Below, in pieces: positions 27,447 through 39,691 of a DNA stretch of 64,000 nt. Origin of the DNA: Chionoecetes opilio (Eukaryota; Arthropoda; Malacostraca; Decapoda; Majidae). Numbering within the stretch: position 1 is the first letter of the stretch; each line of letters starts with the position of its first letter. The stretch is from positions 25,797 through 89,796 of the forward strand of contig JACEEZ010023682.1 in assembly GCA_016584305.1 (NCBI GenBank), written 5' to 3'. Made by a program: the position numbers and the translations under genes. The notes under the pieces are model-generated. The model saw nothing but the letters and a program-made list of their open reading frames with translations, did not search any database and was not told the origin of the DNA.

Positions 27447-29155
27447 CTGAAAGAAAAGAGAAAGAGATGTTACAAAAAATAGGTATTTGTGAATGTAAAA
27501 CCTCTCATATTCGGACTAATTGGGCCAAGGAGTGGTCCGAGTAATGCAAGGATCCAAATAATGGGGGTATTATATATGGGAGGATAAACCGGGATGAAAG
27601 AAAAAAAGAAAAAAAAAAAGAAAAAAAGTCTAGGTGTATAATATAGCTAGGAAATTTCGACCCCTAAAAAAATAAAAAAATAAATTTTTAATAAATAAAT
27701 AAATGCAGAGGAGGAGGTCCGAATAATGTCAAAGTCCGAATAATGAGGGTCCGAATACGAGAGGTTTTACTGTACTGAAATACCTGAATATGAAGATACC
27801 TGAAGAGTGAATAACAAGATACCTGAAGATTATTCATTTATTTTATTCACATCATATCCTGATTATTTTTCACATAATGGTACTGAGGTATCAAATACAT
27901 CAAAATTGAAAACTACTCCCTATTGACTCCGCACTAACTACCTGACGACTGAGTCCAAAGTCATTCACAACAACTACTCACCATTGCGGCTGCCACTCAC
28001 GGAGCGGCGCTGGGCGGGCGGCTGGTAGGTAGGCATGCCGCCCCGGATGGCTGGCGTGGGTGCGTTGTTGGGCTGGGGAGCATGTCCGGCTCGGATGGGC
28101 TTGGCTGTGAGGGAAGGAGGGAGCAAAATGAACATAAGAACATAAGAAAATAAGGAAGCTACAAGAGGCCGCGAGACCTACATGAGGTAGTTCCTGATAC
28201 TTAACACTACCTACATCCATGAATTTATCTAGCCTCCCTTTAAAGCTCTCTAATGACTCCGCACTAACTACCTTGTCTACTGAGTCATTCTAATCATTTA
28301 CCACCCTATTTGTGAACCAGTTTTTCCCTATTTCTTTTTTATATCTAGGCTTTTCCGTTGAGTGAGAACAATGTGGTTATGTTATGAAGGGTTATGCTGA
28401 CTGCAATACATGATAGATCAACACTAAGAGACCAGAGATGTAAACAATTCCTAGTCTAGTAGAGCTATAAATGATCTTATAGAGCTAGGATTCCATTAAT
28501 GAGCTTGCGTTAAATTGGTCTGACAAACAGATATCCCTGCTTCCATTTATACAGTTGCGTCTGCGTATTCTCGGGCAGTGTGAGTGTCGGAACCTCGTAA
28601 GACAATCTGACGTTAAACAGAAAGATGATGATTTGAAAATTAAATAAATATATAGAATCAACTTACCACTGCGCCTTCCTCCAGTCATCCTTGTGAGAGC
28701 TATAGTCTTTCCAGTGTATCAAGTCACTTTGGTTCGCTTTGATTTCTACCCATTTCCATTATAATTATACATATACATTCCTACTCTCCCCCTGTGGTGA
28801 GCGAACAATACCTCCCTCACAGGGGGGGGGGGGGATAAAACTGCCACTCCACTAGGAATTGAGAGGGTGGTTGGTTGATAATTTCCACCAGTGATTTGAT
28901 ACAATGGAAAGACTGTAGCATACTTCATGGTTATGTTAATGCACTGTGTCTCCTGTATGATCTAAATTGTGGACTAAACCAAAAACTAAATTGACCACTT
29001 GAGTCCTAGAGGAAAAACCATAATAGCCTACAGGCGCTATAGGCTTCAATATATATAATACAAAAAAATAATACTAATAAATAAATTTAATAAATAAGAA
29101 AAGAAAAAAAAAAAAAAAAAAAAAAAAAAATAATAATAATAAAATAAAATAATAA

Positions 29156-29190
<35 letters not shown>

Positions 29191-32100
29191 ATATGTAGTG
29201 AATGAGTGTCTCACCGATCTGCGCGGTGGTTCCCCGGCGCTGGAAGTTCTTCTGGCGCACGGCCTCCTTGATGCGGGCCACCTCCTGCTGGTACCTCTTG
29301 CGGTCCTTCATGGCCGCCTCCTTGGCCTCCCTCAAGGCCGTCTCCAAGGCCTGGCCGGAACACACACACATACATCACTCACAAAGCTTAGTAAATACCT
29401 AGATACATTTTCTGAAGCTTACTGATAAAATATTCTATGCTGACATTAGTGACCTTGTTCAAGAGATCAACATTTGAATAGTTCACAGAATTCTCTACTC
29501 ATAATTATAAATATGCAAAAATGTAACTATACATTATTCGTTTCAAACAGTTTTCATTAAGCCCGGATGAACCCGGTAGAAATTTGGATAATTAAAGCAT
29601 AGGCCCAAGAATGACCCTAAATCAAAAAAGCATAGGCCTAAGAATGACCCAAAAAATTCAAAATAAAGAAATATTAGTGGGAAGTGGAATGTCAACTAAA
29701 GCTCCGTTGATAATCTTAATTAGAGGGTGAGATTTCCGTATTGGTAAGGTCAGTAGTGTATTAGTGGCAGGCCCTTGAGGAGGTCTGTAGACATCAGAGG
29801 GTAGCCTGGCCTTGGGGTTGTCTCAAGAACAATGACAGATGATGTTTGTACAGCTATATACAAAATATTACGGATATATGCATGAATTTTTAGGTTAAGT
29901 GAAAATCTATAATTTAGATAAGTCATTCCTGTGTATTCTTTTGTTGGCCCATAGGATATGTAGTATGTGACTTTTCTTTGTATGTGTATGGTCAATAAAA
30001 TATCTATCTATCTATCTATCTGAAGAGGCGTGTAGGCATCAGATGTAGGCTCCTTTGTGATGTTTATAAAAAAAAAATTATAAAAAAAATGCTTGAGTTA
30101 CTTGGGTTTGTGTGACCTGACCTTGACCTGCTCCATGGTGGCCCTGACCCTCACCTTGACCCGCTCCATGGTTGCCCTGAGCCGCTTCTCCAGCTTGGGC
30201 AGCTCACACCTCAGGTCAGCGTTGTCCCTCACCAGCTGCTTGTGTACTTTGGTCAGCTGGTCCAAGTTGTTTTCCAGGAACTGAATCTTCTGTTTCTGTG
30301 CCAGTGAGCCACCAGACTCGTCACTCTCCTCCCCCGAGGCAGACTGGCGGGGCAGGGAACAACAGATACCATTAGTGAGGCTCTTAGTCAAGGCAGGGAA
30401 CAATTGGTACCATTAGTGAGGCTCTTAGTCAAGGCAGGGAACAATTGGTACCATTAGCGAGGCTCTTAGTCAAGGCAGGGAACAATTGGTACCATTAGTG
30501 AGGCTCTTAGTCAAGGCAGGGAACAATTGGTACCATTAGTGAGGCTCTTAGTCAAGGCAGGGAACAATTGGTACCATTAGTGAGGCTCTTAGTCAAGGTA
30601 GGGAACAATTGGTACCATTAGTGAGGCTCTTAGTCAAGGCAGGGAACAATTGGTACCATTAGTGAGGCTCTTAGTCAAGGCAGGGAACAATTGGTACCAT
30701 TAGTGAGGCTCTTAGTCAAGGCAGGGAACAATTGGTACAAGGCCATTAGTAGGAACAAATATTCCTGGAACAGTCTAGGATTTCATTAACAGACAACTGC
30801 AGCATCTTACAACTCAACAAGGAGGAAATCTCTATTAATCCCTTGCATCATATAAGTAAACAAGGAGGAAATCTCTATTAATCCCTTGCATCATATAAGT
30901 AAACAAGGAGGAAATATCTATTAATCCCTTGCATCATATAAGTAAACAAGGAGGAAATCTCTATTAATCCCTTGATGCTATACAAGTCCATCCCTGGGCC
31001 CTGTATAGATCCCTTGATGCTATACAAGTCCATCCCTGGGCACTGTATAGATCCCTTGATGCTATACAAGTCCATCCCTCGGCACTGTATAGATCCCTTG
31101 ATGCTATACAAGTCCATCCCTGGGCACTGTATAGATCCCTTGATGCTATACAAGTCCATCCCTTGGCACTGTATAGATCCCTTGATGCTGTACAAGTCCA
31201 TCCCTGGGCACTGTATAGATCCCTTGATGCTATACAAGTCCATCCCTCGGCACTGTATAGATCCCTTGATGCTATACAAGTCCATCCCTGGGCACTGTAT
31301 AGATCCCTTGATGCTATACAACGGTCCATGCCACCCCCTGGGCACTGTATAGATCCCTTGATGCTATACAAGTCCATCCCTGGGCACTGTATAGATCCCT
31401 TGATGCTATACAAGTCCATCCCTGGGCACTGTATAGATCCCTTGATGCTATACAAGTCCATCCCTCGGCACTGTATAGATCCCTTGATGCTGTACAAGTC
31501 CATCCCTCGGCCCTGTATACCACCTTCCTCCTCCTCACCTTCTTCACTCTGGTCTGGAGGTCCTGCACGAACAGCTTCCGCAGGTTGTGAAGGGTCTGCA
31601 GCTCCTTGGCCACGGTCTCCTCCAGCCCCTTGAGGTCCTGGCGGGCTTGCTCCTTGCGCTCGTGTACTATGGTGAGCTCACTCAGCTTGATGGTCTGAGG
31701 GGCAGAGAGACAGGGGTGAGTTTTAAGTGGTGAATGTTGTTGTCATTACTCTTGAGGGGCAGAGAGACAGGTTTTTTTTTTTTTTTTTTTTTTTTTACAT
31801 CACAAAGTCAAGGTCAAGGTCAAGGAAAGGAAGGAAAAGGAAAGGAAAGGAAATGGTTTAGGTGGACAGATATTAAGTGGATGGGTGGATACAGAAAGTG
31901 GATCTCCTTCACTCACCTTCTCCGCCACCTCGGCCTTGAGCTTCTCGTGGTCGCCCTTGAGTTGTTCCTCGGTGACAATTCGCTTCTGGTTCTCGTCGGA
32001 CAGCTCCTCGATCTGCTGCTGCTTGGCCGTGATCTCGTCCCTCAAGGCGCCGAGCTGTGAGGCGGGGAACATGGTAACATGGTAACAATAATAATAAAAA

Positions 32101-35100
32101 TAATATAATATAAGATAAAATAATAATGACATAATAAGACAATAAGATAATATAAGATAAAATAATAAGAGAATAACAAGAGAATAATAAGATAATATAA
32201 GATAAAATAATAATAATAATAAGATAAAATAATAATATGCTACTTGGAAGTTCAAAACACTACATAAGGATGAATACTACTTCAGACAGGAGTAAAAATT
32301 ATGTTCTAAAAAGGGTATTATTCCAGATGAACACCGAATTCACTTCGGTGGACGAAACTATTTTTTTCTGGCGAGTTTTGAATTAACCTGCTAATCGTTT
32401 CTGTAGCAAATTGTTTTTTTGTTTTTTAGGTAAAGGTTAGGTAAGGTACCCTATAGGTTAGGTATAGGTTTGCTTAGTTCAATATATTTATTTTTTTCAT
32501 TTCTGTTGGAAAAAAAAGAAAAGTGATTTGCGACAAACGGTTAGCAGATTAATTCAAAACACATCAAAACTTACCAGAAAAAATAGTTTCATCCATCAAA
32601 GCAAGTTTGGTGTTCATCTGGCAATTTACCCCAAAAAGGTCTCACAAAAAAAAAAAAGTAAAAAGGTTGGCATTGTGTCTCACCTGCTTCTGATGTAGGT
32701 CTCTGTGCTCCTCAATCTGCTTCTCCAGGGCGTCCTTCATGTGGCCGTCCTGGTCAGACACGCGGGACACGGCCTTGAACCGCGCCACCTCCTCGTTCAG
32801 GCTGTCCACCTGCAACACACACATAACAACATAAGAAAATTAGGAAGCTACAAGAGGCCGCGAGACCTACACGAGGTAGTTCCTGTAGGCACACCACCAC
32901 CGTCACTACAGCTCACTCACACAACTTATTGCTATCACATGTTTATTGCTATGAGAAGCCTGCATTCTAAAGACACCCTATGAATACTATAAAACAAATT
33001 CAGCTTTTCTATTAATCAGTTATTTCTACTTATTATTATACCATTATACTGCTATATATTTAGATTTCAAGGCCCCTCTTCTTGGCTTCATCAACATCCA
33101 TAAAATCTATCCATAAAAGGGAAAGCATATAATAGGAAAAACAAATATAAGGAAAAGCAATAATATCTGAAATTTACAAGTAGGAGCTAAGTAAGAAGAC
33201 GTTGTGTGGCATCCAAGACCACTAAGTCACCTAAGTTAAAAACACTACAAGATTTCACAGCATAAACTAATACATATATCTATCTATAAAAGGGAGCAGC
33301 ATTAACATCTGAAATTTACAACTATATACTGTTTTAATAAAGAGGTGAAAAATCCTGCCCCTTGCTGCTTACCGACTGATATTTGATGCCAGGAGAAGGG
33401 AATACTACGCTTCTTCTAAATTTCAGCTGTATTTTATCATAGTTAACCCTAGTATCAGGTAAACATAGGCATAATTTTAAGCATGAGACCTTATGATAGA
33501 ATGGAATTTCGCTCGTTAAAAAAAATTGACTATAGTAGCAAAGTCCGAGCGAGTGTGTGGCATCCAAGACCCAATGACCTGTCCTGACCTGTTCTTCCAG
33601 GCCCCTCTTCTTGGCCTCCGCATCCTTCATGGACGTGGTCAGGGTCTTCATCTTGGCCTCGTGTTGGGTCAGCAGTAGCCTCCCCTCGTTTAGCTCCTTC
33701 TCCTGCTCCTCCATGTGACCGTTGAGCTCCGTGTGTTTGGTCTCCAGGGTGGTGCAGCGCTGGACGATGTTCTTCACCTCGGAGCGCATCTTGGAGATGT
33801 AGAGGCGGGCCACCGTGAACTCCTCCTCCACCTTGCCCTCCACGTCGCCAAGGTTCTGTGAGATGAATAATAAGTAAAGCGGCTATCACACGACACAAAA
33901 AATCTATTACTTTTCTATTTCACTTCAAGGTCTTTCTACAGCCTCTACAGCAAGACTTCCACAGCCTCTACAGCAAGACTTCTACAGCCTCTACAACAAG
34001 ACCTCCACAGCCTCTACAACAAGACTTCCACAGCCTCTACAACAAGACCTCCACAGCCTCTACAGCAAGACCTCCACAGCCTCTAAAAGCAAGACTCCAC
34101 AGCCTCTACAGCAAGACTTCCACAGCCTCTACAGCAAGACTTCCACAGCCTCTACAACAAGACCTCCACAGCCTCTACAACAAGACTTCCACAGCCTCTA
34201 CAACAAGACCTCCACAGCCTCTACAACAAGACCTCCACAGCCTCTACAACAAGACTACAGCCTCTACAGCAAGACTCACACCTCTACAACAAGCTTCCAC
34301 AGCCTCTACAGCAAGACTTCCACAGCCTCTACAGCAAGACTTCCACATCCTCCACAACAAGACCTCCACAGCCTCTACAACAAGACCTCCACAGCCTCTA
34401 CAACAAGACTTCCACAGCCTCTACAACAAGACCTCCACAGCCTCTACAACAAGACTTCCACAGCCTCTACAACAAGACCTCCACAGCCTCTACAACAAAC
34501 TTCTAAGTCTACGCATAGACTCCACAGCCTCTACAACAAGACTTCACAGCTCTACAACAAGACTTCCACAGCCTCTACAACAAGACCTCCACAGCCTCTA
34601 CAACAAGACTTCTACAGCCTCTACAGCAAGACCTCCACAGCCTCTACAACAAGACTTCCACAGCCTCTACAACAAGACTTCCACAGCCTCTACAACAAGA
34701 CTTCCACAGCCTCTACAACAAGACTTCCACAGCCTCTACAACAAGACTTCCACAGCCTCTACAACAAGACTTCCACAGCCTCTACAACAAGACTTCCACA
34801 GCCTCTACAGCAAGACTTCCACAGCCTCTACAGCAAGACTTCCACAGCCTCTACAACAAGACTTCCACAGCCTCTACAACAAGACTTCCACAGCCTCTAC
34901 AACAAGACTTCCACAGCCTCTACATCAAGACTTCCACAGCCTCTACAACAAGACTTCCACAGCCTCTACAGCAAGACTTCCACAGCCTCTACAGCAAGAC
35001 TTCCACAGCCTCTACAACAAGACTTCTACAGCCTCTACAGCAAGACCTCCACAGCCTCTACAACAAGACTTCCACAGCCTCTACAACAAGACTTCCACAG

Positions 35101-38100
35101 CCTCTACAGCAAGACTTCCACAGCCTCTACAACAAGACTTCCACAGCCTCTACGCAAGACTTCCACAGCCTCTCAGCAAGACTTCCACAGCCTCTACAGC
35201 AAGACTTCCACAGCCTCTACAACAAGACTTCACAGCCTCTACAACAAGACTTCCACAGCCTCTACAAGACTTCCACAGCCTCTACAACAAGACTTCCACA
35301 GCCTCTACAGCAAGACTTCCACAGCCTCTACAACAAGACTTCCACAGCCTCTACAACAAGACTTCCACAGCCTCTACAACAAGACTTCCACAGCCTCTAC
35401 AACAAGACTTCCACAGCCTCTACAACAAGACTTCCACAGCCTCTACAACAAGACTTCCACAGCCTCTACAACAAGACTTCCACAGCCTCTACAACAAGAC
35501 TTCCACAGCCTCTACAACAAGACTTCCACAGCCTCTACAGCAAGACTTCCACAGCCTCTACAGCAAGACTTCCACAGCCTCTACAACAAGACTTCCACAG
35601 CCTCTACAGCAAGACTTCCACAGCCTCTACAACAAGACTTCCACAGCCTCTACAACAAGACTTCCACAGCCTCTACAACAAGACTTCCACAGCCTCTACA
35701 GCAAGACTTCCACAGCCTCTACAACAAGACTTCCACAGCCTCTACAGCAAGACCTCCACAGCCTCTGCAGCAAGACTTCCACAGCCTCTACAACAAGACT
35801 TCCACAGCCTCTACAGCAAGACTTCCACAGCCTCTACAACAAGACTTCCACAGCCTCTACAACAAGACTTCCACAGCCTCTACAACAAGACTTCCACAGC
35901 CTCTACAGCAAGACTTCCACAGCCTCTACAGCAAGACTTCCACAGCCTCTACAACAAGACTTCCACAGCCTCTACAACAAGACTCCACAGCCTCTACAAC
36001 AAGACTTCCACAGCCTCTACAACAAGACTTCCACAGCCTCTACAACAAGACCTCCACAGCCTCTATAGCAAGACTTCCACAGCCTCTACAACAAGACTTC
36101 CACAGCCTCTACAACAAGACTTCCACAGCCTCTACAACAAGACTTCCACAGCCTCTACAACAAGACTTCCACAGCCTCTACAACAAGACTTCCACAGCCT
36201 CTACAACAAGACCTCCACAGCCTCTACAACAAGACTTCCACAGCCTCTACAACAAGACTTCCACAGCCTCTACAACAAGACTTCCACAGCCTCTACAACA
36301 AGACTTCCACAGCCTCTACAGCAAGACTTCCACAGCCTCTACAACAAGACTTCCACAGCCTCTACAACAAGACTTCCACAGCCTCTACAACAAGACTTCC
36401 ACAGCCTCTACAACAAGACTTCCACAGCCTCTACAACAAGACTTCCACAGCCTCTACAGCAAGACTTCCACAGCCTCTACAACAAGACTTCCACAGCCTC
36501 TACAACAAGACTTCCACAGCCTCTACAACAAGACTTCCACAGCCTCTACAACAAGACTTCCACAGCCTCTACAGCAAGACTTCCACAGCCTCTACAACAA
36601 GACTTCCACAGCCTCTACAGCAAGACTTCCACAGCCTCTACAGCAAGACTTCCACAGCCTCTACAACAAGACCTCCACAGCCTCTACAGCAAGACTTCCA
36701 CAGCCTCTACAACAAGACTTCCACAGCCTCTACAGCAAGACTTCCACAGCCTCTACAACAAGACTTCCACAGCCTCTACAACAAGACTTCCACAGCCTCT
36801 ACAACAAGACCTCCACAGCCTCTACAGCAAGACCTCCACAGCCTCTACAGCAAGACTTCCACAGCCTCTACAACAAGACTTCCACAGCCTCTACAACAAG
36901 ACTTCCACAGCCTCTACAGCAAGACTTCCACAGCCTCTACAACAAGACCTCCACAGCCTCTACAGCAAGACTTCCACAGCCTCTACAACAAGACCTCCAC
37001 AGCCTCTACAACAAGACTTCCACAGCCTCTACAACAAGACCTCCACAGCCTCTACAGCAAGACTTCCACAGCCTCTACAACAAGACTTCCACAGCCTCTA
37101 CAACAAGACTTCCACAGCCTCTACAACAAGACCTCCACAGCCTCTACAGCAAGACCTCCACAGCCTCGGGACACTAGAGTAAAGAAACACTCAGGACACT
37201 AAGTAAAGCGACAATTAGATTATCAAGATTATTTGCGGAGGGTTGAAATAAATGGTTGTGTTTATCAGCAAGGTTTGAAATTCTATCATGTCTCTCTCTC
37301 CCTCTCTCTCTAAAGCGGCTATCACACGGGGCGTTTCGTCGGACTGTTTCGTCGAACCAAACTGGCCTTTGGTTGGACCTGTTTGTCGAGCACTGACAAC
37401 ACATCTAGCACACGGTCGGGCCAACCCATCACCTCACCCAACCCTTCAACCAACCAAGAGAGAAATAAAGGCAATAAAACAAAGAAAATTACATTATTAA
37501 GACAGAAATCAAGTTACTTATATGGGGGGGAAGGTCTGTCGTTGAAAAAAAATTAATTACTTCTCTATTTCACTTCATGGTCTTTATACAGCAGCAAGAC
37601 GTACAGAGACCCCTTAAGACCTACACAGACCCCTTAAGACCTACACGGACCCCTTAAGACCTACACAGACCCCTTAAGACCTACACGGACCCCTTAAGAC
37701 CTACACAGACCCCTTAAGACCTACACGGACCCCTTAAGACCTACACAGACCCCTTAAGACCTACACGGACCCCTTAAGACCTACACAGACCCCTTAAGAC
37801 CTACACAGACCCCTTGGAAGACCTACACAGACCCCTTAAGACCTACACAGACCCCTTAAGACCTACACGGACCCCTTAAGACCTCCACGGACCCCTTAAG
37901 ACCTACACAGACCCCTTAAGACCTACACAGACCCCTTAAGACCTACACAGACCCCTTAAGACCTACACAGACCCCTTAAGACCTAGACAGACCCCTTAAG
38001 ACCTAGACAGACCCCTTAAGACCTAAACAGACCCCTTAAGACCTACACAGACCCCTTAAGACCTACAGAGACCCCTTAAGACCTAGACACCTTACCTTCA

Positions 38101-39651
38101 TGGCGTCGTTGGAGGCGCCGATGATGGTGCCCACTTCGTTGAGGTCCTTGAGGAGGGACACCAGCATTTCATTGATGCGCTTCTTCTGGTGCGTCTGCGA
38201 GTCCTTCACCGTCTGCAGCTCTGAGGTGGCCGTCGCCAACGAGACCTTGACGAGGGAGAGCAAAGGGCATCAGTATCACACCCACTAATATAACACTAAT
38301 TCTACCCTAAAGAAAACACCAAAAAATAGAAATGTCTCACAGCCTCTTCTAGCTTCCTTATGTTCTCATGTTCCTCACCTGTTATATTATTCATTGTTTT
38401 CTATATTTATTCATCCATTTATATATTAAAGAATAGTACGAAGGAGGTGGAGTATTATTAATAGTAGTAATAGTAGTAGGAGGAGGAGGAGCAAAGGGAG
38501 AATCATCAGTAATACTTCATCAAATTCCTGTTTCCCTTTTTCTTCTATTCTCTTTTTCTTCCATGATCTAATGTTGTCATGTTGTCACCCACCTGCTTAG
38601 GGTTGAGCTCCTCCGCCATGGTCTCTATCCTATCCTATCTGCCCCCCCGGTTCTCTTCCTTTCTCTCCCACCTCCTCTTCTCCTTAGCTTCCTTATGTTC
38701 TAATGTTATGTTCTAATGTACTTATGTTGTAATGTTATGTTGTCACCCACCTGCTTAGGGTTGAGCTCCTCCGCCATGGTCTCTATCCTATACTATCTGG
38801 CCCCGGTTCTCTTCCTTTCTCTCCCACCTCCTCTTCTCCCTTCTCCTTAGCTTCCTTATGTTCTAATGTTATGTTCTAATGTACTCATGTTCTAATGTTC
38901 TTATGTTTCTCAAGTCCTTCTGTTGTCACCCACCTGCTTTTGGTTGAGCTCCTCGGCCATGGTCTCATTCTCCTTGCCCTTGCGCTCCACCTCCTCGGTC
39001 TTCTGGTCGTAGTTCACCGCCAGCTCCTCCAGCGCCTGCAGCACCTCCTTCACCTCCTCCTTGGCCTTCTCGTTCTCGTTGGTGAGCCGCGTCATCTCAG
39101 ACTGCAGCGTCTCGTAGTCCCGGCGCGTGGACGAGATCAGCTGTGGAGAGTACGTGTTATTTCTCATGATAGTAGACAATATTAGACACACACACATATG
39201 TATCTCTTCATGTTCTATTTTTCGAGATCAGCTGCGGAGGGTTTGTGTTATTTGTCATGATAGTGGACAATATTAGACACACACACATATGTATCTCTTC
39301 ATGTTCTATTTTTCGAGATCAGCTGCGGAGGGTTTGTGTTATTTGTCATGGTAGTAAACAATATTAGACACACACACATATGTATCTCTTCATGTTCTAT
39401 TTTTCGAGATCAGCTGCGGAGGGTTTGTGTTATTTGTCATGGTAGTAAACGATATTAGAGACACACACACACATACACACGCATATATGTATCTCTTCGT
39501 GTTCTATTTTTCGAGATCAGCTGCGGAGTTTGTATTATTTCTCATGATAGTAGACGATATTAGACACACACACACACACACAGGTACCTCTTCTCATTCT
39601 ATTTCTCATGGTAAGAGAAGAGTACACTTCAGACACTGCATGCTAAACTAG

Positions 39652-39691
<40 letters not shown>

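Noticed and set aside
30878..31633. Long frames with [12 protein letters not shown] repeats on both strands
   Set aside because: 42-bp minisatellite of Khc intron 15.
33932..37170. CRISPR-like array of short direct repeats
   Set aside because: Units are contiguous with no unique spacers, in a eukaryotic intron: a minisatellite.
38593..38783. Extra Khc exons (copies of the exon 10 end)
   Set aside because: They have a donor but no credible acceptor in front, so are treated as duplicated junction debris rather than exons.
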